This document shows, in pieces, positions 34,186 through 43,844 of a stretch of DNA of 64,000 nucleotides. A program made the translations under genes and the position numbers. Location: positions 369,704-433,703 of the forward strand of contig CAXAMN010023361.1 in the NCBI GenBank assembly GCA_963970005.1, in the 5' to 3' direction. The notes below the pieces were generated by a model that had not been told where the DNA came from, searched no databases, and worked only from the letters and a program-made list of their open reading frames with translations. The first letter of the stretch is position 1. Each line of letters begins with the position of its first letter. The stretch comes from Durusdinium trenchii. Taxonomy: Eukaryota; Sar; Dinophyceae; Suessiales; Symbiodiniaceae.

Positions 34186-34199
34186 CTTGAGCCAGAATG
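34186..34199 (-). other. Spliced-leader-like relic (13/14)
   Basis: The minus strand reads CATTCTGGCTCAAG, one mismatch from the last 14 nt of the dinoflagellate spliced leader (CATTTTGGCTCAAG). In these organisms the leader is trans-spliced to mRNA, and genomic copies mark mRNAs that were reverse-transcribed back into the genome. Upstream leader bases are not preserved. Confidence 0.45.
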
Positions 34200-34823
34200 A
34201 AGAACGCGCTTGGGTGGTTGATGCTAGTCTGGCTGATCCTAATTGAAGATTCTCACGGTGTCATTTCACAATTCACGTATTCCCTACGGCACACCAGCAT
34301 CAATCACACATAAATGGAACACTGGAAAAGCCATTGTATTGAAGCCGATCCTTGATATTGTCAGTCCATGCTTGTGATATCACACCAAGAATTGGAATTT
34401 CCTTCCAAAAAGAACTATACTTTCAAATTTGTGTTTGCCTTGATGTACAATGATTCTTAACGGCCGGTTAGGAACAACCCCTTTTTCACATGAACCGTTT
34501 GGTTTTGGGACATGTCATGAACACAGGGGTGGGAAATCAATGCCTTCTTTCACAGTCCAGGACCCCGGGTCCGACGTAGCTCAAGACCCAAACAGCTTAG
34601 CCCTCTTCCAGGCATGAATCGAAGAAGACCCTCCCATCGACCATCCCTTCAGGGTGCCCTTCGAAGCCTCCGGAAAGTCGTGCATCGTCGTAGTCCAGAC
34701 CAGCGCCCCAAACGGATGCACGGGCGCACGGCGTTACGCGTCTGTCACCGCACCCGCCCAACCGCCAGGGGTCGCGCAGTGAACAGCCCTCCATCTGAAG
34801 GGTGTGGAGACATTGGTCTCAAA

Positions 34824-34910
34824 AGTTACTGCACTTGTTTCTACTAGCTTCTTGTTACTACTAGTAAGGCACCTGTTACTAGTAGCGATGTACTTGTTGC
34901 TAGTATCAAG
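34824..34910. repeat. CTAGTAG-family repeat cluster
   Basis: Units of ACTTGTTACTAGTAGYRAKGC type, for example CTTGTTACTACTAGTAAGGC and ACTAGTAGCGATGTACTTG, with a ~21-22-bp period. Near identical to 39176-39265. Confidence 0.75.
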
Positions 34911-35119
34911 GGGTTCGTTGATCGGAAGAAACTGGGGTCGCTCATGTTCACTCAACCAGAGGCTGCAGTGGCCTCTCTGATTCGCGGAAGAGGATGCAGC
35001 AACAAGACTTCATGAACGTCTATACTGTCGCCATTGGTGTAGATCATTCGAACACTTGAATCGATTGGCTTTGTCTCAGAGGGAAACAGTCTTTAGGTCT
35101 TTGCCTGGTTGCTCGCCAC

Positions 35120-35213
35120 TTTTGCCTGTCCAGTTGCAAGTGATGAGGTTGGGCAGCAACTCCTCTTCTTTCATCTGATCCAACAAGACGAGCGCACTCT
35201 GCCACTGCTGCCC
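35120..35213 (-). CDS. PPR-like exon candidate (GQQWQSALVLLDQM)
   Basis: Minus-strand GGCCAG precedes 35213, and the exon reads Gly-Gln-Gln-Trp-Gln-Ser-Ala-Leu-Val-Leu-Leu-Asp-Gln-Met, then KEEELLPNLITCN. This is almost a whole 35-residue PPR unit up to the next helix, where P-N-L-I-T-x-N is the start of the following unit. A GC donor (CAG|GC) lies a few codons further on. It is one of the best pieces, with correct length and phase. Function of an intact protein would be RNA binding in plastid or mitochondrion. Confidence 0.5.
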
Positions 35214-35685
35214 CTGGCCGACCAAGGCGAAAGAGCAGAAAAAACTCAACTGGTTGGTGGTGAACTATATATGAACCATCTGTAAAGTCTATATGAACCA
35301 TCTGTATTATTCCATCAACCTCAACGCGAAACTGTTAACCATCTGTAAAGTTTGAACATAGACATAGAGAAACCCATGAGAATTCTTGACTTGAAGCCAC
35401 CAACCAGTCACAGACTTGATTTCCTCATGAAAGGAGAAGCAAGTAAGACCCTACCTCCGAGCCCCTTTTTCAGTGTTCAGCTTCACACGAAAAGTGGTTG
35501 ATGATTTTTGTCAGGGCCCTCAGCAAGCCTTAGCAAGAACACGTTTTTGCTGAATGCGTCGCAAATTGTCGCAAATGAGCCCTTAAAGCAGTAAAGACCA
35601 AAAAAAGAAAGCACACCGTCGTTTCAAGGGCCAGGTCCGGTCCCGCTGCGTCCGGTCCCGATGCCCGGTGGATTCTGTCACTTAC

Positions 35686-35845
35686 CGTGAGCTGGACCTA
35701 TTCCCGCCTGGACAACCTGCCACTTGCTAAGAACCGAAGCATTCAAAGGTCTCTTTTTCACCGACAATGCCTTCTCAGCAGCAGTGATGCCAGCACCGAA
35801 GGCCATCACATCCAGCGAGAAGTGGTGACGCTCGGCGGCCTGTCG
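35686..35845 (-). CDS. PPR-like exon pair with strong splice signals
   Basis: A pyrimidine-rich acceptor (TTCCTTCCTGTTCTGCAG) precedes 35845. The frame reads RHHFSLDVMAFGAGITAAEK to 35771, the end of a PPR unit, where a GC donor is possible. A second acceptor (TTAGCAAG) precedes 35722, and WQVVQAGIGPAH then leads to a near-perfect donor GTAAGTG after 35686. The 48-nt stretch between is a multiple of three and open, so either a tiny intron or one continuous exon is possible. Its right flank is the left copy of a 389-bp duplication. Confidence 0.5.
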
Positions 35846-35910
35846 CTGCAGAACAGGAAGGAAATCGCGGTTGTCTCGGCAGCCAACCGGTCTGGGTTGT
35901 GTGTGTGTGT

Positions 35911-36299
35911 AACCCTTGGAATCATAGGGATCCTTTTGGATTTGTTCGGTTGGCTTTTTGTCAGAGCAGGGGGGCCCATGGACACTTGGATGGCATGGGC
36001 CAACGAAGACCCATCCAAGCTGTCGTGAAAACGTACCTGCTTGGTGCACCTGGGCGCATTATAAGACGCAGCTGGTGGCCACCCTTCTTCCTTTTGTAAA
36101 GTGCTAGTGAGCTCCGCAGACTTGCACGCCACGACGTCATCTTGTCGGTTCGTCGCTCGTCTTTTTCCCTTTGGGCCATACTTCCTCTTGAAGACCTCCA
36201 GGATCCAGTGGTTTATACGTGTACCCTTAGGAAATGGAACCCTAGGCCGGCGTGTGGCACCGCTTTCAGTTCAGTACACCCTATCCTAAGTGTGTTTGG
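35911..36299. repeat. 389-bp direct duplication, copy A
   Basis: Runs from AACCCTTGGAATCATAGGG to CCTATCCTAAGTGTGTTTGG. It is identical to copy B (37072-37460) except for one G in a G-run and one T in a T-run, and both are preceded by a (GT)n run. The copies lie 1161 bp apart in the same orientation. Confidence 0.95.
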
Positions 36300-36580
36300 C
36301 CTCGTGCCAACCCGGGATGAGCCCGCAGAGTGCCTCCCGTGGACCCGTCGAACGGGTGTACGTCGAACGTATCCATTGCCCGGATACAGAGCAGCTCGCA
36401 GCGAGCGTAGGTGGCCTAGGCCGTACGTACGATGATTTTTGTCTCATCTTTGGAATTCCAAGCTGGCTCATGCCTTTACGTGACCGCAGCGGTCAGAGGT
36501 GGCAGCCCTTGGGCAAGCCGTACGTGGTCGCAGCGACCGACGTCTGTTCAAGGTTCATTGGAACCTGTCGCGAGCTTAGT
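36300..36580 (+). other. GC-rich open stretch of unknown nature
   Basis: A plus-strand frame is open across this segment and reads protein-like (VERVYVERIHCPDTEQLAA, GLGRTYDDFCLIFGIPSW, YVVAATDVCSRFIGTC) before running into the pyrimidine tract. I do not recognise it and see no clear splice sites. It lies between the two copies of the 389-bp duplication. Confidence 0.25.
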
Positions 36581-36934
36581 CCCCCTCCTCCCCCTTCCCT
36601 TCCCCTTTCTTTCTTTGCTTTCTGGGGTTTTCCTGAATGGAATACTCAGGATCTCCCCTCTCTTTCTTTGGTGTGTCCCTGGACGATTGTTCGTAGCTGG
36701 GAACACCTTCCTTTCTCTCCTCTCCCTCTCTCTCCCTCTCTCTTTCTTTCCTTCTCTCTTTCCTCTCTTTACCCTCTTCCTTGGGTGTCCCTGGATGCTT
36801 TCGTCATAGCTGGGAACCCTTTTCCTCTCTTCCTTTGGTGTGTCCCTGGACGCGTGTGTCGTAGCTGGGAACACCTTCTTCCCCTTTCCTTTCTTCTCTT
36901 TCTTTCTCTCTTCTCTCCCTACCCCTTCCTCCCG
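36581..36934. repeat. Pyrimidine-rich tract with three embedded repeat units
   Basis: Long runs of CCTTTCTTTC, CTCTCC and CCCCTTCC. GTGTGTCCCTGGAC..CGTAGCTGGGAACAC-type units are embedded at about 36671, 36784 and 36839, each followed by another pyrimidine run. Frames through it code for Leu/Phe/Ser/Pro only and are not genes. Such tracts can form triplex DNA. Confidence 0.85.
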
Positions 36935-36954
36935 TCATGACCTTAGTGTGGGTT

Positions 36955-37030
36955 GCTACTAGGGGCTCCTGGCCTTACTACTTGGACGCTACTTTGGTGC
37001 TTCTAGGGGTTCCTGGCCTTACTACTAGGC
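36955..37030. repeat. CTAGTAG-family repeat (inverted orientation)
   Basis: CTACTAGGGGCTCCTGGCC, TTACTACTTGGACGCTAC, TTCTAGGGGTTCCTGGCC and TTACTACTAGGCGC follow one another, matching the reverse complements of units at 4233-4345 and 2476-2537. Confidence 0.75.
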
Positions 37031-37071
37031 GCAAGAGATGCCTCTCCTGGGGGAGGTGTGTGTGTGTGTGT

Positions 37072-37460
37072 AACCCTTGGAATCATAGGGATCCTTTTGG
37101 ATTTGTTCGGTTGGCTTTTTGTCAGAGCAGGGGGCCCATGGACACTTGGATGGCATGGGCCAACGAAGACCCATCCAAGCTGTCGTGAAAACGTACCTGC
37201 TTGGTGCACCTGGGCGCATTATAAGACGCAGCTGGTGGCCACCCTTCTTCCTTTTGTAAAGTGCTAGTGAGCTCCGCAGACTTGCACGCCACGACGTCAT
37301 CTTGTCGGTTCGTCGCTCGTCTTTTTTCCCTTTGGGCCATACTTCCTCTTGAAGACCTCCAGGATCCAGTGGTTTATACGTGTACCCTTAGGAAATGGAA
37401 CCCTAGGCCGGCGTGTGGCACCGCTTTCAGTTCAGTACACCCTATCCTAAGTGTGTTTGG
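37072..37460. repeat. 389-bp direct duplication, copy B
   Basis: Matches copy A at 35911-36299 over its full length with only two single-base length differences in homopolymer runs. Flanking sequences differ on both sides apart from the GT run. The following 37461-38159 holds no recognised feature. Confidence 0.95.
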
Positions 37461-38159
37461 ATTCATTATCATTGTTATTAAGTCCCTGCAACAAAAGAAT
37501 ATACCACAACACTCAGGGAAGCCATCAGCAAACAAACGCGCTCAAAGGGTGGTGCAACGAACTTTTCCGTGAACGTGTGTGTACGGATACATCCAAAGTT
37601 GGGATTTGCTACGAGTAGCTGGTTCGGAATGCTAATGGCCCATAGGCTGTGGCTGTGGAATCACAAACCTGAGAACAAAGTGAGCTGCATTCCAAATCCA
37701 CCCAAATCTGGTATGACTGTTCATCTTCACCTTGCCTGGGCATGGAAATCCTACATGTTGGGCATTATGATGATATAAAGTAACGTGGCCGGTGAGGTAC
37801 CAGTCCCAAAACTTTCAGAAGTCCACACTACCACCTACTGTAGTGAATCCTAGTGCTGTGTTCCTTCAGTTCTCCGGTTGTCTATATAACTGTTGTCAAC
37901 ATTCAAGCTTTCAACCTTGTACATGTCCACCAGCTACATCCACCAGTTGTCACCCGTTCTTTTCACTCCAACTTCGCACCTGGAAGAGTTGCAACGAGAC
38001 TTGCCACTGCTGTGCTCGATTGCAAGCGCTCATCAAGGCACCTGAACGAGCCGCGCCGCGAACCCCATCACCGCGCGGTTTCCCCACGTGAGGGGGTCGC
38101 TCGAACACCCCTGGGTCGTTCGGGCAGCCAACGAATCCGGGGAATCCAAAACAATCTTG

Positions 38160-38262
38160 TCACTAGTTACTAGTTAGTAGTTTCTTGTCACTAGTAGCAA
38201 TGCCGGGAGCTACGACTAGCTTCTTGTTACTAGTAGTAAGGTGCCTTGCTACTAGTAGTCAC
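38160..38262. repeat. CTAGTAG-family repeat cluster
   Basis: TTCTTGTCACTAGTAGCAATG, split as TTCTTGTCACTAG and TAGCAATGCC, then TTCTTGTTACTAGTAGTAAG and CTTGCTACTAGTAGTCACTT. Period about 21-22 bp; same family as 34824 and 39176. Confidence 0.75.
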
Positions 38263-38599
38263 TTGCCAAAGTGCTGTAGATGATGATGTTCGCCGGCACC
38301 CTCTCCGTTTCCTCAGCCAAAAGCGACCATGTGGCTGACAAGTTCCCAAGCTGCAGAGTATGAAGACCATCAAGAACCAGAAAATAGATGGAGCACCCCA
38401 AATCCATGGTTGAGTCTTGCTCCATCTCAATTGAGGTGGCCATTCTGGACAATATAGTTGAAACATGCTCAAACTACCATGTGCAACATATTCACCCAAC
38501 AACCTTGTTGCCAATCTATACTGCAACGATCTCCGCACCGCAAATCATGTTCGGCCAACCAAGTCGTCTGGCTTCTCTCGGCTTCGGCCCGCCCCCGGT

Positions 38600-38653
38600 C
38601 TCCGCCAGGAAGCCATCTGCGCTAGAAGCGCCAGGCCCACATGCCAAGGGGCC
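38600..38653 (-). CDS. PPR-like exon candidate (APWHVGLALLAQM)
   Basis: After GAGCAGCAG the minus strand reads Ala-Pro-Trp-His-Val-Gly-Leu-Ala-Leu-Leu-Ala-Gln-Met-Ala-Ser. W-x-x-x-L-A-L-L-x-x-M is the PPR helix pattern. The AG boundary here would be in phase 1, unlike the phase-0 boundary of most others. Confidence 0.4.
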
Positions 38654-39175
38654 CTGCTGCTCACGGCGCCTCGGAGGTTGCATGGCGACCAAGGTACCAT
38701 GGAAAATTAACATGGACCCTCAGTCCATGGTCCCCTGGAAGATAGTTTTTCCTCCACCAACCAGTGGTTTTGGGGTTCCATGTTAATCTTCAGGGGAGTA
38801 GATTTCAGTCATTGCAGGACTCCAGCAACTTTGAAGATCTTTGAGGGCCCCTAAGGGGAGAAATGATGAGAAATGACTCTCCTCTCAGCCTTCGGATCAA
38901 GGAATTGCGAGATGCTGATGTCTTCCGTCCCTGCAGATCGGTTTGGGCTGGAGTCAACTCCTCACACTTTTGGGTTGCCTATCTGATCAGATCTCCGCCC
39001 TACTTTTGATCCTTTTTGACCGAGTTCCTCTCCCCTTTCCGGCCTCCATAGACTGGAGTCAACTCACCTGCAGGCACCTGCCACACGTATCGAGCGCCGA
39101 ACGGAAAACCGGCGGAAAGGGAACGAGGATGGACATCGAGAGGTCGATCGATGTTTAGTGGAACATCTGAGGGAG

Positions 39176-39265
39176 CTTCTTGTTTCTAATAGCGAACCTC
39201 GTTACTACTAGTAAGGCACTTGTTACTAGTAGCGATGCACTTGTTCCTAGTAGCTTCTTGTTTAT
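39176..39265. repeat. CTAGTAG-family repeat cluster
   Basis: GCTTCTTGTTTCTAATAGCG, then TTACTACTAGTAAGGCACTT, TGTTACTAGTAGCGATGCAC and TTGTTCCTAGTAGCTTCTTG in tandem. Nearly the same unit order as 34824-34910. Confidence 0.75.
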
Positions 39266-39309
39266 ATCGATGTGTTTGGTGATGTTTAGTGGGGCCACGC
39301 CTCTTGCTG

Positions 39310-39355
39310 GACGCGCTTCAGCAAGGCTAGGCTGATAGGCCAGGCACTGCCGCCA
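39310..39355 (-). CDS. Weak PPR-like exon candidate
   Basis: Minus-strand CTGCAG is followed by Trp-Arg-Gln-Cys-Leu-Ala, with the boundary exactly at the Trp as in several other pieces. The rest does not follow the motif well, so this is a weak member of the set. Confidence 0.2.
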
Positions 39356-39467
39356 CTGCAGGCGCCTCGGAACAGCTCAGCGGCTTCGGCCGTCCCAAAC
39401 TGTTGATGGCCAAGTCAGAACCGTGCGGAGGGTTCTAAAAGGTTCCAAAGGTTGCGTGCAAAATTTA

Positions 39468-39532
39468 TATTGTATATTATATTATATATATACTATATAT
39501 ATATATTATATTGTATTGTATATTGTGTGTGT
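39468..39532. repeat. AT-rich dinucleotide tract
   Basis: Runs of TATA and TATATT over about 65 bp, ending in a short GT run. Confidence 0.85.
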
Positions 39533-39944
39533 TTTTCCCTAGCCCTATGAGAGAAAGGGCATCGCGAGTCTATAAGAACCACATACATATTGCACTAGGA
39601 CCCTTGATAGGTATGGTCATCCTCCATACTGTAGTTTGGTATGCTTTGTTGACTAACCTATTGAAGCCCTGCCAATCTCCGTCAGGTGTCCCGTATTCCT
39701 ATTCTGGTCAAGTCGACAATCTGTGAATACCTGTGGATCACAAAATGTTGTACATTATTGTCCGTGAAGATCCTCAGAACTGAATCTGGACAAATGAGCA
39801 GGTGTTGTGCCATGTTTCTCAACTTGCCGGGGCTGGTTGAATAAATGCCTATTTTTTGAGCCGCAAGCCATGTCTCTTCGCCGATTCAAGATCCACACGA
39901 GTTCACGTTCGCCACACCCAAACGCTGCGGCTGCGAGTTCCGCC

Positions 39945-40030
39945 TATGGCTGCGCTGAAGGACCAAAAGTCCACGCTGGTCTCGTCGCGCGGCAGAAGGT
40001 CCAAGGCTTCTCGCCATCGGGAGGCTTTGC
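39945..40030 (-). CDS. PPR-like exon candidate (ASRWREALDLL ... FSAAI)
   Basis: After TGGTCGCAG the minus strand reads KASRWREALDLLPRDETSV and then DFWSFSAAI. This is a full PPR unit, from the Trp-containing helix to the S-A-A-I of the next. A GC donor (ATAG|GC) follows. About 86 nt, close to the length expected for one unit. This is the right-most member of the series of minus-strand PPR pieces. Confidence 0.5.
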
Positions 40031-40199
40031 CTGCGACCAGTCAAGAGGCTTCGCCAGGAGGCTGATCGCCTTCATCCACAACACTGTTTCACTCACCCGA
40101 AAACAATCAGGTGATCCTTGGTTCTGCACCATGAAACAGCAAAAGGTGCCAGAGGCGGGAAGCTTTGTTCCCTTTTCTCAACCACTTTTAGTCTCAAGT

Positions 40200-42929
40200 C
40201 CTGCTGCATGATCTGAATGTCATGACACCCAACTCCAGGCCCTACTCATCATCGACTCGGCATTCTCTTGCGGTCAGCAATGTGGTCCAATCTGCAAGCT
40301 TACCCGATCACCCTCATGGGTGTGGTTTTGGGGTCTAGTTTCTCACGTCTCACGCCCATCTACCACTCCGCCCACCACACCTTCGCTGGTGATCGCCTTC
40401 ACTAAGCTCCGCGAAGACATCCATGGCTGCGTGATGTCCGGAAGACGCAGATGTCTAGGCCTCCTTGCCGAGGTGTTCCCGTAGACTGAAGATGAGACAG
40501 GGTAGAAACTGTTTGAAGAGAAGCTGATTGAACATATACGTGCCTTGGTCTTTGTTGGTTCCTTGGTGCAATTGGCTAAACAAACAAATACTGTATGTAT
40601 ATATTAAGAATTGAAACAAATGTAGCAACCCTGTGGATTCACCACCAACGTTCAAAGGACAAAAAGAGTTGGTGACTCTCCCAGCATGTTAGGCTACGAG
40701 AGAACCCCTCCGTATCTTGCTCCCCTTCCAAACCTTTGCCAGGTTGCTGCCGGGAGTGGCCATGTCTCACTGTCTCAGGGTTCATGTCTCACCTCCGGAA
40801 TCGAGAGACACGCGCATGATGAAAGACGGCAGCCAAATGGCAGCTGGAAAGGCTTTCCGTCCTGGCAAAACAGTCCCAAGCCGGGCTTCATCAGCAATCC
40901 CTCCCTGTGACTGAGGGGCCGCTGTCCGAAGAAGTTTTCAGAGCTGTATCTACATGTTGAAGCCTGGTATGATATCCTTCACCAAAATAGTGAATCAACA
41001 GCAGAAAAAGGTTGGATCTTTGTACACTCAAAGTCTTGGAATAACTTATCCCCACAACCCCCGACCAAAAAAGGGAAACAATTGGGTTGTTTATCTGTCA
41101 TTTTTATAGAGGGCCGCTAGGGCCTAGGGTTAGGAGTGAGAGGTTAGGAGCGAGGCAGGGCAGGATTCCCAAAAATGGCCCAGATGAGTCCTGATAATGC
41201 CCGCCAACAAAACATATTTGAAATCCAAGGATTTTCCGGTCCACTGTGATGTCCCGTGCCAAAGGCTTCAAAACGAAACTGAGATGTGATAGAGAATATA
41301 TGGGAAAACCAATTCCACTAATCGAGAATTCTAAGTGAAACGGCAATCAGGGATGGTTCGGAGTCGAGTTTTCTTTTAAAGATCACTTGTTTAGACGGTT
41401 TATATGTTTATGTTAATACTGTTATATAATAGTATAGGTATAAACTTGAGTGGCGCGTTCCAACTTTGCTTTCTGGGTGTATGACTTCCTCTCTCTTGTT
41501 GTTATTCTTTTTGAATGGCAAACAGGTCCAGAAACTGGCCGTTGAGAAACAAGCTATACATAATGGGGGACCTTAGCGGACACCCCATGGTACTACCTCC
41601 TCTGGGGCGACCCCAAAATCAACAACCCTTATGTAAATCAGAAAATCAACGATCCGCGAGTCTCCCACTTTTGGTGCTCTCCGCGAGTCTCCGCATCTCG
41701 GATCCGCGTCTCCTGGACGAGTGAGAAGTGAGAAGTGATGAGAAGTGTCTCACCCGGACTCTTCAGGTGAAGAAACTGATGGAGGTTCCACCTGAACCAG
41801 GAGCCCAGTAGTTTGGGATCGTGCAAAATCATGCACCTATAAATTCCGTGTAATTCTATACACATCTACACACATCTGAAAATCCTCAGTTGGAGAGTGC
41901 ACGAATTCGATGGACCGCAGGGTAGCTCTCCCGGCTTGTTTGGAGCGAGATTCCGAAAATCAGAATCCTCTCCATTGAGATCCCCCCTCCCCACATCTCC
42001 CTAAGTGAGCAGCCCAATTTCGGGTTGGACCCTCACCCCCAGTTGTACTTTCACCCCCTTTCAGCTGCCCGACCCTCGTGCGTCCATCTCCACCGACCCT
42101 TTGGCACCTACGCTCCGCTGCGCTCGGTCCGCTGCTCCTGCGGCTCCTTTACGAGTCGGAATGGCCCTTTGGCACCTGCGCGCGCGGTGACCGTTCGCGT
42201 GATTTTATTGGAGTTGTTCAGCCGCGCAAACACCCTAGATTCATCGAACAGCGCCAGTTTGTAGAGGATTTCATGGTATAGAATTGTCTTCCTGAGGCCA
42301 TGCGTTGCCATGACATCTACGTAACCGCATGGAAATGGACAGTAAAAGGACGGAAGGAGTGACCGGAACAGAATAGACCGGAACCGAACCAAAGCAGCTG
42401 ATACTTCCTGAAATCATCATGCTTACACGGGAGTGTCAGCTCCTTTGGTTTGGTTCCGCTACTCCTCCTCCCGTCCTCTTCCTTCCTTCCGGCCGGGCAG
42501 CCTCAGCCGATCAATCATGAAACTCCTACCCTCGCCATGAATGCCCCATCCACGGATATCCCGTCCTTTGTTGCTCTCCAGTCTATGGATGTGCGGCCAG
42601 ATGCGCGAGACGCGAGACGCTGAGATACACGGAGAATGAGATACGTTCGGTCTCAACTTCGGCCAGTCTTCCATGCCGTTCCTGTCCTGCCTGATTGGAA
42701 ACTATTCCCTTCTCCGGAGCTTTCGCACCAGAACTGCCCCGCGATCTGCTCCTTCGCGGGTGGGTTCCTACTTGGAAAATTAAAAGGAAACCGACAGCTA
42801 ATCACCTGAGACACCATCAAAATAATGAAAAAAGTCTTCAATGCATCTGTGTTCATCAAGAGCCCAGAATTCTAGATTGCGGTGCCACATCAAAAGACTG
42901 TCTTTGTCGATCTGTGTCTCAGTCTGCCC
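40200..42929. other. Gene-poor stretch
   Basis: No gene recognised. GTTTGTAGAGGATTTCATGG at 42256-42275 repeats a phrase from 33409-33428. A GC-rich patch at 42060-42200 has open frames on both strands but no family. Confidence 0.5.
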
Positions 42930-42985
42930 TCCTCGCTGATCATGGAGCCCTCGTAGATGTTCAACGTCTCGCCCTCCCGCTCCTG
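42930..42985 (-). CDS. Unidentified exon-like segment (EREGETLNIYEGSMISEE)
   Basis: Following GCGCCAG the minus strand reads Glu-Arg-Glu-Gly-Glu-Thr-Leu-Asn-Ile-Tyr-Glu-Gly-Ser-Met-Ile-Ser-Glu-Glu, with GC-rich third positions, and then a possible GC donor. It looks like coding sequence but is too short to assign. Confidence 0.25.
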
Positions 42986-43574
42986 GCGCGTCCGTTTCGG
43001 TCGTTGAGCACCAGGCAGGGGTGCCAGATTGTCCGTTTCGGTCGCCCCCGGCGCTCTGAGAAGCCGAAAAGCTTTGACCTCTCAATCAAAAAGGGGTGCT
43101 TGAAGGCTCTAAAACGAAACTCCCGAACTGGTTGGACGTGTTTTTGCACCCTGAGAATTGCCAAGTTTTTGGGAATCCGATCAGGGAAAATTCAAGACAA
43201 CTACGATGTGAAACTGCGGAATCGCAAAAAAAGGCCATCAAAGACCTACCTTGCAAGTCGATAAAGCCATCCACGACAACTCGGAATCTTGAGCCCTACC
43301 CATAGATGATGGTGGCTCTTTCTGGAAAATTAGTGTTCAGATATTCAGATATGGCGATCTTGTGGGAAAAACATGGCTATTCGAGGGGCTCAAAAAGTAC
43401 GGGGGCTACACCGCTAGGAAAACTGGGAGCACTGCAAGTTGTGCGCAACCCACTAGATCAAAGTGCACAGCACCGCTCCCCTGTTTGTCTACCCAACGGC
43501 CACTCGCTGCAAGTCAGCGAAGCTGCGTGCGGGGCGTCGGCAATCTGTCTGAGACAGTGAAGCCCAGCCTCACC

Positions 43575-43844
43575 TTCTATCGTCGAGAAGTTGAGAAGAG
43601 AGTGATGTTGAATGAAACCATCTGTGAGAAAATGACTGAAGGCGACTTATATCGATCTATTAGGCGCTTGAAGTCGAGCGACTTTATACACGTAAACGCG
43701 CCCAAAGTAAACAACGATGAGCAACTCGAATTGGGTGCTAATTCGGGGATCATCATGCGCTGCGAAGGCTGCCAGCATCCAATCGCCGACAGGCTGGCCG
43801 CCACGATGATCTATGCGGTAACCCTGGCAGAGCACTCACGATAG
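43575..43844 (+). CDS. Unidentified plus-strand open frame with a CxxC motif
   Basis: The end of a longer plus-strand open frame (43362-43844) has a well-mixed, protein-like composition: REVEKRVMLNETICEKMTEG, DLYRSIRRLKSSDFIHVNAP, GIIMRCEGCQHPIADRLAA, ending AEHSR at a stop at 43842. The Cys-x-x-Cys and the Arg/Lys-rich helix suggest a nucleic-acid-binding or metal-binding piece, but no family is recognised. The part before about 43560 looks non-coding. It is one of few plausible plus-strand coding pieces outside the copia element. Confidence 0.3.
   Translation, partial: FYRREVEKRVMLNETICEKMTEGDLYRSIRRLKSSDFIHVNAPKVNNDEQLELGANSGIIMRCEGCQHPIADRLAATMIYAVTLAEHSR

Noticed and set aside
36558-36934. 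Long open frames through the pyrimidine tract (up to 216 codons)
   Set aside because: Leu/Phe/Ser/Pro-only sequence dictated by the CT-rich DNA.
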